64,000 nucleotides of DNA from Luffa acutangula (taxonomy: Eukaryota > Streptophyta > Magnoliopsida > Cucurbitales > Cucurbitaceae): positions 14,827,001 through 14,891,000 of the forward strand of contig CM072089.1 of assembly GCA_036850905.1 (NCBI GenBank), written 5' to 3'. Shown piece after piece: positions 23,491 through 35,138 of this stretch. The notes beneath the pieces are model-generated. The model was not told the origin of the DNA. It ran no database searches and worked only from the letters and a program-made list of their open reading frames with translations. Position numbers and translations under genes: made by a program. Every line of letters begins with the position of its first letter. Position 1 is the stretch's first letter.

Positions 23491-25354
23491 CTACCATATT
23501 CCTTTTTTGTGCATTTTTTAAAATTATTCACAATTTCTATATTTAATTCACTTTAGTTAAATTTTATGTTTTTTTTAGTATGTGTAATTGTGGTTGTTTA
23601 GGGCAAAATTTATGATTCGAACATAAAAAGACTAGTATCTTAATCGTTGAGCTATATTTACATGTATTTGTGATTGCTGTTTTTTTAGGATAGGTGCACG
23701 TCTTTAACTAAATATTTAGGATATATGTCTTAGGGTTGAAACATCTTATTTTTAAACCGGAAAAAAATATGCATTAACGAAAGCAAGGGGAAAGTACAAG
23801 AGGAAAGTACACCTGACTTCTCCTTTAAGATTGAGGAGAACCACACAGAAAAATTGAATCCCTAACAATTTGGGTTTTATCTTCTACAAACGGAGAGTCA
23901 CCCACAAAAGAATCACCCATGCAAAACACAAAATCTCCATGGATTGTTGCCGCACACGCTAAATTGTGTGTCAAACGATAGTGTTTATATATAGTAATGT
24001 CCAGTGAAACATCTTTTGTTTGTAGAGTTTTAAACTTTTGATATTTTATATAGATATATAGTAGTTGTAAATAATGAGATGGTGTCTCTATTGTACATAT
24101 TTGATTTTAATTTTGCAACATTTACAATTTTGACTTTGACAGTTTCAAATTTTTTTTTTCTCTATCTCTATTATTGATTGTGTTTTTTGTAATGTCCAAT
24201 AAAAGCGTTGTAATATTTAGGATAGAATTGAAATCGTTAAAACTATTATCAAAAAGATTTGGAACTAATTTATATATTTGAGGTTTTTTTTTTTTTTTTG
24301 AAAAATATATATTTGAAGTATTTTATATTATTTGGTTCATTTCAATCTTATATATATTATGTCATTGGGTTTAATTTTTCTTTCAATATTGATCTAAAAA
24401 GTTTAATTCTACTTGGAATTATATATTTAATAAAGGGTTCTTTTAAAAAATGTAAATTTTGAAGTCTAATATTTTAAAGTTCAATATATCAAAGTAGAAT
24501 TAAAATAAACTATACAAATGCAATGCATTTGGCATAATTTAGCTTTATTATTATTTATATTTTAATAACAAATGGATTATTTGTGACACTTCGATGCATA
24601 TATACAGCTTGTGTAACACATTGCTATAGTTTTTCACTTTTTTTTCCTTTAAATGAAAGTCCTTTTTGTTTTACCTTTTTATTTCCATAGGATGACAAAA
24701 ATAAGGGTATAGCTTTAATCTCCCATGATTATCTTAATTATCACTTGTAAGAAAAATATAAAGAAAAACAAAATTAGGCCTTCAAAATAATCAAAGAAAG
24801 GATATTATAATACCATCCATCTAAATACATTTAAACATTTAGTCAAAAAAGTGATAATAATGCATAAGAGAAGAAAAAACCAGTTCAAAAAAGCATCAAA
24901 TATGAAATATTTAGAAGACTTTTAATAAGTAAAAGGGAGATTGCGAATTTCAGCTTCCTTATAGGTCTTATACACGTGCGCATGTTAAAGATAAACTTTT
25001 GATTTTGCATATGGACACAGTTGTTATTCAATGAACGTTAGTTAGATATTATTTGAGTAAACTCATAGGATCAATTTAATCATTAATGTATAGTTTGACC
25101 TCGTCCGTTATGCCATTTTATTTGATAAGTTCAAACGATTTAAAATTTGAGATATAATAAAATAATCTTATAAAACATGTTTTAAACACAATTCAAAGAA
25201 TAATGATAACAAGTATATAATAACAGAAGTTCATTGTATATGGATAATCAAAATATTAATAATTATTAAACTACAAAACATATTATCAATATTTATTGAT
25301 GAAGAGATGAAAACAAAGGGAAAAAAAACAACCAGAAATGAGATTAGGAAGGTT
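23491..25354. other. Intergenic, no gene seen
   Basis: AT-rich. A tRNA-like ATGATTCGAACAT near 23610 may be a worn SINE. No coding sequence. Confidence 0.5.
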
Positions 25355-26071
25355 TAATCTCATTTTGGTTTTTGAAATTTTAAAATCCTTTTATTTTGAT
25401 CATCAAACTTTCAAAATATTTATTTTAATCACTAAACATTTAAATTTAACCGTTGAGATTTCAAAATGTTTTATTTAAATCTTTAAACCCTAAAAAATAA
25501 TCATTACTATAGCAGTGATTGTTTAATCGTTGTGAATAACAAGTTTGTATATTATTGTAATTACGGATACATGTTGGAAGATGTATATTATTGTACTTAT
25601 GTAGGCGAATAACGAACGTGGCTCAAGAATAGCAACGACAATCTGGAATATAGGGGCTATCAAGAGTTCCTTCATCAAAGTGAGCTTTCAATTTGTTAAT
25701 CGTCGTTTTAATGTTTTTGCTCATAGTTTAGCCCGTGAAGGTCTTTCTTCTGTAACACCACTCTTGTGGAAACAACATTATCCTGAATGGATAATTAGTT
25801 TATCGCTCAAAGAGCGAAATCTGTTTGTATTCCCGGGGGGTCTGATGTTTTTTAATGAAATTTATATATTATAAAAAAAAAAAAAACAAAGTTGACTCAA
25901 GCAAGTATTGAGTTGGAAGATGTTAAGTAGCATAATAATAGCAAGAACCGAGATCATTATTATTATCCTAAAGTTTAGAGACTATAACGAATATTTTGAA
26001 AAATCAAAAATATCAAAATCCAAAATGATTAAATTATATTTGGAAATTTGGAAAAACTAAAATGAGATTTA
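25355..26071. mobile_element. Diverged fold-back element interrupted by a LINE tail
   Basis: GGTTTAATCTCATTTTGGTTTT on the left and AAAACTAAAATGAGATTTAA on the right are inverted partners. The middle holds the LINE-like segment. Confidence 0.45.
25590..25886 (+). pseudogene. 5'-truncated LINE-like RNase H tail with poly(A)
   Basis: The 3' coding end reads VNRRFNVFAHSLAREG then LWKQHYPEWI (25680-25871). This matches the usual end of the RNase H-like domain (N.xAH.LA) of plant LINE or retro-derived RNase H proteins. Upstream frames are broken. A poly(A) run follows at about 25873-25886. Confidence 0.65.
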
Positions 26072-26086
26072 AAGAAAAAAAAAAAC

Positions 26087-26126
26087 AACTATTTTGTTTT
26101 TTATCCAAAAAAAAAACTATTTTGTT
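26087..26126. repeat. Poly(A) micro-insertion flanked by 12-bp direct repeat
   Basis: AACTATTTTGTT at 26087-26098 and 26115-26126 surrounds TTTTATCC plus an A-run. Confidence 0.8.
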
Positions 26127-26225
26127 CCACAACTCTTACCTTTATCTTTATGTACATGAAGCACAATAAATAATTTTAAAAAGAAAAATAATTTTAAATA
26201 TTAAAAAGTAAATACCTAATTTGTT

Positions 26226-26230
<5 letters not shown>

Positions 26231-26269
<39 letters not shown>
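26231..26269. repeat. Poly(A) tract of 39 bases
   Basis: An uninterrupted A-run. No retroelement body is recognisable on its left. Confidence 0.95.
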
Positions 26270-26271
<2 letters not shown>

Positions 26272-26618
26272 TTTTGGCAATAATGGTGAGGGTATATTCT
26301 AGCAAGTTCAAAGTACATTCACTTTCTCGATACCTGTTGGATATTTGTACCTTTGCCGTATTAAAACTTTTTCTAATTATGTTTAAAATTAACTTCATTA
26401 AATTTTATTACAATTGGTTAGCATTATCTCCATTTTCTTTTGTTTACTCATTTTTAAATTACTCTTAGTCTTACTTAGTTATAAAATAATAATAATATTT
26501 ATTAATTTTTTTAGAGAATTTGTTTGCTAATTAACATTTTTAATATTATTAAAAATTCTTGATGTGATGTGTTTATTATTTAGGTTAACTATCCACTCAT
26601 CGACCTTAATAAAAGTAG

Positions 26619-26722
26619 CCAACATGAGCATAACTCACCTGACACAAAAAAAAACTTTACTAATGTTACCAAAAGATGTGGTTCGAATCCTCCACTCCCA
26701 CGTGTAAAAGAACAAAAAAATC
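26619..26722 (+). mobile_element. tRNA-derived SINE with TSD
   Basis: Box A side CCAACATGAGCATAACTCAC; box B GGTTCGAATCC. Direct repeats AATAAAAGTAG (26608-26618) and AATAAAGGTAG (26723-26733) flank it with one mismatch. Confidence 0.85.
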
Positions 26723-27026
26723 AATAAAGGTAGATTAATAAGATTAATAATTTTGTTAAATGTACACTCCAACTGCAATAACCTAAAAAAAGAAATTGTC
26801 TATTACATCACCACAAACCAACCAAAATTAGTATATTTTTTAAATTTCTATTTTTTTTTATTTAGCGCAAATGTATAAAAAAAATATATACATATATAGA
26901 GGAAATACATATGAAACTATATATATATATATTGAGTTCTATGAAACAATTTTAAAAAAAAATCAATTATATATATTGAGTTCTATGAAACAATTTAAAA
27001 AAAATTAAAAAAATTGAAAAAGTTCT

Positions 27027-27330
27027 ACCTGTTTGATAACTATTCCGTTTTTTGTTTTTGGTTTTTGAAAATTAAGCCTATAAACACTATTTTTACCCAG
27101 AAACTTATTTGTTTTTTATATGCATTCTTTCCTATGTTTTCAAAAACCAAGTCAAATTTTGAAAACTACAAAAAGTAGTTTTCAAAAATTTATTTTTGTT
27201 TGTGGAATTTTGTTAGGAACTCAAATGTCTCTTTAACAAAAATGAAAACTAATGTAAGAAGATTAAGAGAAAACAAACACAATTTTCAAAAACCAAAAAT
27301 AAAAAACGAAATGGTTATCAAGTTGTGCTT
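27027..27330. mobile_element. MITE of the 9355-9952 family, uninterrupted
   Basis: ACCTGTTTGATAACTATTCC / AATGGTTATCAAGTTGTGC termini, with interior AAAAAGTAGTTTTCAAAAAT. This shows the empty site for the nested MITE at 9507-9804. Confidence 0.75.
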
Positions 27331-29549
27331 GGGTTATTAAATCAAACCCTAATTTTTATCATACTTGGTCAAGGATTCAAAACTTTCTCAGCAGTAAATA
27401 ATATAGTTCTTGAGAAATGAAAACGAGAACCTAAAAAGGGTCATTTCATAATCATTCAATTCCTTGCTTTTCCTTTTTAAAACCCAAGGTTGTCTAATAA
27501 TTCTTTGTTTTCTATGATTTTCTACATTTTAAAGTGTTCTAAAATCATCATTAAAAAGAAAAAAAAGAAAAAAACTCAGTTTAAATTCTCATAAAGAGGG
27601 GGAAAAAAACAGAGCTTGGATTCAATGAATGAAAATATATAGTGAAAAGTAATTAAACAATTGGAATAGTGAAATAAGAATCTAATAACCACTTATTTTT
27701 TTATTTTTAATGGCTATAAAATGTCTAAGAAATGTAGCTTTACCTTTGTTTTGAGCCCATAAATTCCACTCCTCTCCCCATAAAGTGAATGAATGGTTTA
27801 TGGGTTTCTTAACAAAGACATAATTAGATTTACCTAACCAAAAATATGTAGAATTTTTTAAATTTTTTTTTTTTTTTGTAGTTTTGAGGTTAAATTTTTC
27901 ATGGTTATGTCCTTGTCCACTAATTGAACTTGTCAGTTTGACTTAGACGAAGTCTAGGGTGGTGAAATGTACATATTTCATTACATAAGTTGTACGTTTA
28001 AATCTTCTCACCTACATGTTAATATTAAAAAATAATAATAATAAAGCTTTACCAAATATTGATGTTGGAAAAAATAAGAAAATCCGATGTGACGAGCTTT
28101 CTCAATTAATATAACGTGCAACAAACTTATTATCAAAATATAGAACTCAATCGGTATGTCACATTTGTAACTATCCTTTTATAGTAAATTATTTCAAAAT
28201 TTAAATGACAATTAATATAACAATCCGCAAAAAAAAAAACTACTATATTCAAATCTTGTTTTAGTTTTTCAACATTATATTTTATTTTATCCTTGAAACT
28301 TTGCATAAAAGATTTTAAGAAAAAATCTCTACCAATAACTTTTTATTATTTTTTTTCAAAAAAAAATGAATATATTTAAAGACTTTATTAACTACACATG
28401 ACTCCAAACTTTTGTCTCCTATATATGCAAATAAAAAGAAAAAAAAGAGAGAGAAAATAGAAGAAATAAACATGTGCATGCATTAGATTTATAATAAATA
28501 GTTAATTAAAATGTAACAACAACCATTCAAATAAGTTTTATGTAAAATCCAGAAAAACATTTTTTTTAAAGAAAACCAAATAAGATAAGCATAATCAAAC
28601 AAGAAGAAAAAAATATATATATTTTTTAATTATTTTTTTTTTTTAATATATGGTTGTGGTTATAAACAATTTGGATTGTTCTGTTTTTCTCTCTATATAT
28701 AAAAAATTGTGTCCTAGAGTGTAATCAAGTATGTGCATGTTGCACCTATTTTTTTAACCTAATCTTAGCTATCCCTTCATTTCATATTTTATAATTTTCA
28801 CACACATTATATTATATATATTTAATATTATATTCCTTTGTACTTTTTTTTAGGTCATAATGATTTTTTAATTTCGAAATTATCAATTTCTTATTACCAT
28901 AAGAACCCAACATTATATTTTTCTTAAAAAAAACGTGGGGAGGGCATCTCATAGCCCTTAGCCATTCAATTTCGTGAACCCACACTTAATTATTATTATT
29001 ATTATTTTGTTTTTTTAATTTCACTTTTTCTTTATGAAATAAATTACAATTTTCTTCCTATATTTGGCTCAACCGAACTTTTGATTGTATTAGATTAAAC
29101 ACTAAAGTTGAATAAAGTGCACAACTAATACTTTTTAAAAACCAAACTAGAAAATAACTTCTGAACCAATCAACAAATTAGAAAAAAAGTTCGACTAATA
29201 AAACGTTATAAAGTTGCAAAAGTACGTAACTTTCTTCTTTTTTTAGTTCAACAACATGTGGAGGTAAAGATTTGAACATGTGATATTTTTGTTAATAATA
29301 ATGTCTTAACCAATTAAATTATGTAGTCTAAAAAAACGAATTAAACTATGAACAGTTTGGACAAAAAAAAAAAGGTCCAAATTGAACCATGAAAAGTTCT
29401 TTGCTTAACCATTAATTTGAGTTGGTAAAGAAGGCTCAATTTCAACAATAAAATATCCTAACGGAGCCAAAAAGCTTATGGAATAAACAAAATCATCAAT
29501 TTTCACACCAATATTATTGTCCATCCATATTAAGAGCCTCAAGGTGCCA
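27331..29549. other. Intergenic, no gene seen
   Basis: AT-rich, with many short homopolymers and TATA runs. No open frame and no delimited repeat. Confidence 0.5.
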
Positions 29550-30160
29550 AAGCGAGCATAACTAAGCTGGTAATTGGTATGTACCCTCTGTTATAGGCAA
29601 TTTTGGACCACCCCGATGTACAAGGAGCTGACGAGAAAGACCGGAGAGAAATTGGGCTGGGAGATGGACCCAAGAGGTGAAACCGGCAAATGGGACGGGC
29701 CAAGACCGAAGGGGTCGGACTTTTGGCCCGACCTCCTGCTCGGCCTCGGCCATGGCCGACCACGCGCAGGTTGAGCCCGTCCGGCTCCGTTTGGCCCCTA
29801 CCGTCTCTGGCCGCCTCGGTTCCACCTGGTTTGTCCCGAAACGCCTCCAACTCCTAAAAACCCTAGGAGGATGAGCAGATATTTATACCTCTTTTCACCA
29901 CTGAAGAAGGGGACCCGAACTCTATTCTCGACTCTCTCTCTTGCTCTCTAGCCCTCCTACATCCGTTTTCTGACTTAAGCATCGGAGGCGGTGTGGCTAG
30001 CACCACACCGGTGTGCAGGTTTTCCGTTTTACAGGCCACATCCAAATTCACTGTCGATTATCACGTGGAGCGAAGGTAATTTACCTAGCGAAATTTGATC
30101 ATCAACACCCTCGATCAAGAGGTCAGAGGTTCGAATCCCCCACCTCTAATGGTCCTAATT
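29550..30160 (+). mobile_element. tRNA-derived SINE split by the solo LTR
   Basis: The left part has a box A-like AGCATAACTAAGCTGG. The right part, after the solo LTR, has the box B-like GGTTCGAATCC. Removing the LTR and one TSD rejoins a typical tRNA-like SINE head of about 90 bp. Confidence 0.7.
29589..30107 (+). mobile_element. Solo LTR related to the Tat-like element
   Basis: It begins TGTTATAGGCAATTTTGGAC and ends TGATCATCAACA, the termini of the complete element's LTR in the opposite orientation. The 5-bp TSD CCCTC is at 29584-29588 and 30108-30112. It sits inside a tRNA-derived SINE. ORFs in it are not genes. Confidence 0.93.
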
Positions 30161-30907
30161 TATAAAATAATATAAATGGATTAGCAAATATAATGGATAT
30201 CTAGTCAATATAAGCATGTTTCTTAATTTTTTTTTTTAAAAAAAAATCAATATAAGCGTGACTCAAAATTAACATAAAGTATATATATCATGGATAATCA
30301 AATTAGAGGTTCGAATACCTAATCCCACGTATTATATAAATAAATAAATAAGATAATTGACATCTAATTTTAATTAAATTCTTTGGTTGCAAAGTCTCTT
30401 TTAATAAAGAAAACCAAGTTCCACGTCAACTCAATGAACTTCAACCAATTCCATTGAGAATGAAGTTAAATTCCGCCCAAAGGTTTTTTTTTTCCTTTTT
30501 TTTTTTAACTCCCAAAAGTTTTCTTTTAAAAATAAATAAACTGTCCAAACTTCACTATCAATATTTAATATCAAAATATTTTATTTGTAGGCATTTAATT
30601 TTTTAAAAAATAAACTTTATTTATTAATTTAATAAAAATCACTAATTTCAAGTGAAAGACTATTTTCTATGAGGCATAGTCATGCCACTACTTAGCTCTC
30701 GACAAAAATAGAGATACAAAGATGTTATCAAGTATGAACGGATAGTTCTTAAACTAATCATAAACAAAGTACCAAAGAAAGGAAAATTTTGGAATTTTTT
30801 TTATATGAATCTAGAGGACGTAACTGTAAAGTCATTTGATAATTATATGACATCTCTTCTACGTGACTATATTTAATTGAGAATGATCGATGTCCATACA
30901 AAATCTT
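30161..30907. other. Intergenic, no gene seen
   Basis: AT-rich; GAGGTTCGAATACC near 30303 is a probable SINE box B remnant. Confidence 0.45.
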
Positions 30908-30910
30908 TAA

Positions 30911-31821
30911 GGGGGTGTTTGGGGCACTGAATAAGTTATAATAACCCCCTTATTATAACCTATTCAATGTTTGGGGCACCAACAAAAATAATTGGTGAGG
31001 TGGGTTATTTTAACCCCCGATTATTTTATCCATTTTCTACAGTAACCATTATTCAACCCACTACAGTAACTATCTCCTCACTTCTTCCATGCGACTCCTT
31101 GACTTTTCCGACGACCGCCGGCCGCCGTCAGCCGGCGAAGTTTCCGACGAATTTTCCGACGACCGCCGACGACTTTTCCGGCGATCACCGATGACTTTTC
31201 TGGCCACCATTTTTTTTTCCCCATATTTCTTCTCAATTTCATTTTGAAAAATATAAAAAATAAAAATAAAGAAAAAAAAAACATCAAAGGTTGCTGGAAA
31301 AGTCGTTGACAACATCGAAGGTTAATCAACTTAAAAAAAAACATTCAAACAAAATTATATTTACCACACTCAAGTTTATTTCAAATGATTTTATTGATAA
31401 AAAAAAAACTAATATGATTTTTGAACTAAACATTTACAATTTTTATTTTGGCAATACTAAAAGTTAACTAATATGATTTTTCTATACCAAAACCTAAACT
31501 TTTTTGCTTTGTAACAAAAAAAAAAAAAGCATAACCCTAAATCAAATCAAAGTGTTGTATATCATAAAAAAAAACTAGAAAAAGAAAACAGTCCGTTTGA
31601 ACCTTTGATTCAGAATCTCATGTTAAAACAGATCAACACTCCAAACACAGATTATTTTATCCCAGATTAAAATAATCTGCACCTCAAACACAAATTATTT
31701 TATCGCAGACTATAATAATCTGCACCCCAAACACAGATTATTATAACCCCCAGATTATTATAATTGCCAGATTATTATAACCACCAAATATTATAACCAA
31801 TTCAGCGCCCCAAACAGCCCC
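30911..31821. mobile_element. PIF/Harbinger-like non-autonomous element
   Basis: 911 bp, TIR GGGGGTGTTTGGGGCACTGA / TTCAGCGCCCCAAACAGCCCC. TSD TAA at 30908-30910 and 31822-31824. The interior has a GC-rich CGACGACCGCCG segment (31080-31200). No transposase. Confidence 0.85.
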
Positions 31822-32093
31822 TAAGTTTAAAAATAGCGCAATATTTATAACACAAAATAATAAATTAAATGATGATATGACTAATTCTTATATATTTTTT
31901 TTCTTTTTATTAGTAAGTTCTTCATTACTTGATGGTTGTATTTTGATATGACTTTGATTAAATTTTAATCAAATCATTTGAATAGACCAATTTAACTATT
32001 TAGAGAAGAGAAAAACACAATCCAATTACTATACCCTAATAAAACAATATGTATGATTGATGATCACTCTTTAATCCTCCATAGTATGAGGTT

Positions 32094-32666
32094 TGTTGAT
32101 GCCAAAATCCGGACAGAAGACTCACCCGACCTTCACGTGACACCAACAGTGAATTTGTAGGAACTGGGGAAGACGTGACCTGCAAGACCAGCAAAAACCG
32201 CTGCACACCGGCGTGGTGTAGGCCACACCGCCTCCGATGCCTAAGTCAGAAAACTGAGGAGAAGCTTCAGATAGTAAAGGGGAGAGTCAAGAATCGAGTT
32301 TTCGAACCCTTCTTCCGTGGTGAAGAGGGGGTTTTATACCTGTTTGTCCTCCTAGGGTTTTTCAGGAATTCGGTGGCGTTTCGGGGCGAACCAGGCGAAA
32401 CCGGGGCGATTCGGGGCATTAGGGACCGAAGAGAGGTGACCGAGCTCGGCCCGTGCAAATGGGCCGAATGGTCGGCCTCGGCCTTTTGCCGAGGCCGACC
32501 ATATGCTCGGCCTCGGCAAAAGGCCGAGGCCGACCATATGGGTCGGGCCATTTTGGCCCGACCCTTTGGTCCGGTCTTCCTCTGGGTCGGTCTCTTGATC
32601 CTACCTCTGCCCGATTGTCCTCGTCAGCTCCTCGTCCATCTGTGTGGTCCAAAATCACCTATAACA
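32094..32666 (-). repeat. 3' LTR of the Tat-like element, with 35-bp expansion
   Basis: 573 bp. Identical to the 5' LTR except one substitution and an extra 35 bp at about 32480-32520. The extra segment duplicates the GGCCGAGGCCGACC hairpin arm, making a two-hairpin cluster. Confidence 0.95.
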
Positions 32667-32668
32667 TT

Positions 32669-32684
32669 AAGCCCCCACTCTTGA
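32669..32684 (-). other. Polypurine tract
   Basis: The minus strand reads AAGAGTGGGGGC directly before the 3' LTR. This is the expected plus-strand primer position. Confidence 0.75.
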
Positions 32685-33529
32685 ATTGAGATTCAGGTGC
32701 GGCTTTAATGCTATAGGCCGAGCTCCTTAAGCCAAATTTAAGAGTACAACTCCCGTCTCGTGCTGACTTTTGTATGACTTCTTTGTTATCCTGCAAGAGA
32801 GGGCGAGCTATGCAAAGTAAAAACTCCCTGAGTAGGGGTTAGGTGAAACGGAAATGAGAAGAGTGATAAGTTACAGAAGTGGCCGGAGGGCCTCTTTGGT
32901 CGGCCTCGGCCTCGGGAAGAGGCCGAGCACAACATTTTTCATTTTAGCGAGACCCCCGTACTGGGTCGTTCGGAGTGCTTCATTCCATAATTAACAATAG
33001 GAAAAACAGAAAACTTCACAACCCTGCATTGAAAAGTTAATTCCTGCAAAAGGAAAACAAGGGAGGAGGCCCGGATCGGCCTGGGCCTCTAGCTCCTGTT
33101 AGCTCAGTGCTTAGCCCCCTGCATTCATATGTCAGTCCTTACTGGAAAATAGTGGGAAAGTTGCATGATGATTACAACAAAGGAACGGAATAGCCTTAAC
33201 CTACCCCTTATTCCCAGCCCCCACTCGACACGGGCATTTATTACCTCAAGCGTTGCATTTTTCGAGCGAGAAGGACTAGTTCCATACCTGGCCTTTTCGA
33301 AGGGGGATGGTCGGCCTCGGCCTTGGCATGAGGCTGACCAGCAGCTCTGTACTACTTGCTCGCAGACGTCCAGGCTTATGTGCAGATTTGCCCGATTCTA
33401 CCTTAAGCATCTCCCTGCGGCCTTGAGCGCCTCGACTGCGCCAAAAAGTAAAGTGACTGTGCTAAAGTCACGCTGCCTTGAATGTGTGCTTGATGGTTGG
33501 CCTTGGAGTTGGGATGTTTGGCCTTGGCA

Positions 33530-34395
33530 TGACGATGCGTACACTCTTCTGGGGAAAAGGCTTGGGGAGGCCCAAGAAATTTCCGAGCATCTCTTCAAGC
33601 TGTCACGGTCATCCCAGGGGTGCGTACACTCTTCTGGGGAAAAGCTTGGGGAGGCCTAGGAAATTCCCGAGCCTCTCTTCAAGCTGTCATGGTCATCCCA
33701 GGGGTGCGTACACTCTTCTGGGGAAAGGCTTGGGGAGGCCAAGGAAATTCCCGAGCCTCTCTTCAAGCTGTCATGGTCATCCCAGGGGTGCGTACACTCT
33801 TCTGGAGAAAGGCTTGGGGAGGCCAAGGAAATTCCCGAGCCTCTCTTCAAGCGTCATGGTCATCCCAGGGGTGCGTACACTCTTCTGGGGAAAAGCTTGG
33901 GGAGGCCTAGGAAATTCCCGAGCCTCTCTTCAAGCTGTTGTAGTCATCCCAGGGGTGCGTACACTCTTCTGGGGAAAGGCTTGGGGAGGCCAAGGAAATT
34001 CTCGAGCCTCTCTTCAAGCGTCATGGTCATCCCAGGGGTGCGTACACTCTTCTGGGGAAAAGCTTGGGGAGGCCTAGGAAATTCCCGAGCCTCTCTTTAA
34101 GCTGTTGTAGTCATCCCAGGGGTGCGTACACTCTTCTGGGGAAAAGCTTGGGGAGGCCTAGGAAATTCCCGGGCCTCTCTTCAAGCGTCATGGTCATCCC
34201 AGGGGTGCGTACACTCTTCTGGGGAAAGGCTTGGGGAGGCCTAGGAAATTCCCAAGCCTCTCTTCAAGCTGTTGTAGTCATCCCAGGGGTGCGTACACTC
34301 TTCTGGGGAAAAGCTTGGGGAGGCCTAGGAAATTCCCGAGCCTCTCTTCAAGCTGCTGTATTCATCCCGAGGGTGCATACACTCAGTCGGGGGAA
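33530..34395. repeat. 84-bp tandem array in the 3' untranslated region of the Ty3 element
   Basis: About ten units share the core GGTGCGTACACTCTTCTGGGG. Successive cores (TACACT) start at 33540, 33625, 33709, 33793, 33876, 33960, 34043, 34127, 34210 and 34294, with a diverged one at 34378. Spacing is 85, 84, 84, 83, 84, 83, 84, 83, 84, 84. Open frames across it result from the repeat period and are not genes. Plant Tat/Ogre elements are known for hypervariable tandem repeats at this position. Confidence 0.93.
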
Positions 34396-34754
34396 GTGCG
34401 GAAGTCTGGCCACACGCGTTACCTCCTATGGAAAAAGCATTTTATGCGAAACACAATGCAAAAAACTTCATTAAATTCGCAAGTGTCGACATCGTACCAC
34501 GAAGAAGCGCCATGGACATGTGTTATACAAAACGGAAGGAAAATCAAAATTGTCGCCACGTGACCGTGGACTCGACCTGTCCTTATCCCTACCCCCCACT
34601 CAAAATATGCATTCAATATCTTGGACATGAATTTTTTGAGTAAGGAAAAACTAACTTCGTACCTGGGCCTCTAAGGGTGGAGCTCGGCCTTGGCCTCTGG
34701 ATGGTCGGCCTCGGCCTTGGCATGAGGCCGACCAGCTCCTCTGTGCTGTTCGTT

Positions 34755-34895
34755 TGCTCGTTTCCCATCCCAAGGGTGCATGCTCTTAGTCGGAGAAAAC
34801 TTGGAGAGGTCGAGGAAATTTCCGAGCCTCTCTTCAAGTTGTTGTATTCATCCCAGGAGGTGCATACATTCTTTTGGGGACCCTGGGAGGTTGAG
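34755..34895. repeat. Two diverged outlying units of the 84-bp repeat
   Basis: CATCCCAAGGGTGCATGCTC and a second CATCCCAGGAGGTGCATAC with intervening GAGCCTCTCTTCAAG are recognisable relatives of the main array, about 380 bp beyond it. Confidence 0.7.
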
Positions 34896-35138
34896 GGCAT
34901 GCGTCAACCTCTCTGCAAGAATTTTGTCTCTGCAAGAATCATTCTTATGCAAAACACAATATAATAGTTTTTATTGAGTTTGCAAATGTTTGTGTGTTTT
35001 ACAATGAGATAAATGACAGACAGTTTCTATGTAAAGTAACATAAAGAAAGTCATTGTTCCTGGTCGGCCTCGGCCTCCTCTGGTCGGCCTCGGCCTTCCT
35101 GTAGTGGTGGCGTTGCCTGCCACTTTTTCCTGCTATTG

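Noticed and set aside
26274..26468. 64-aa frame after the 39-base A-run
   Set aside because: AT-rich, no motif and no similarity recognised.
29550..30160. Genuine tRNA gene
   Set aside because: Box A/B-like sequences belong to a SINE head; no cloverleaf acceptor pairing was found, and a solo LTR splits it.
32175..32689. Open frames of 60-169 aa on both strands within the LTRs (also 39209-39703)
   Set aside because: They lie wholly inside LTRs, are duplicated in both copies, and carry no domain.
33530..34395. CRISPR-like array
   Set aside because: Units are contiguous with no unique spacers, in a plant retrotransposon.
33478..34474. Repetitive 96-199 aa frames such as repeated TLFWGKAWGG
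   Set aside because: They are translations of the 84-bp array. The unit length changes between 83, 84 and 85, so no single frame is conserved.
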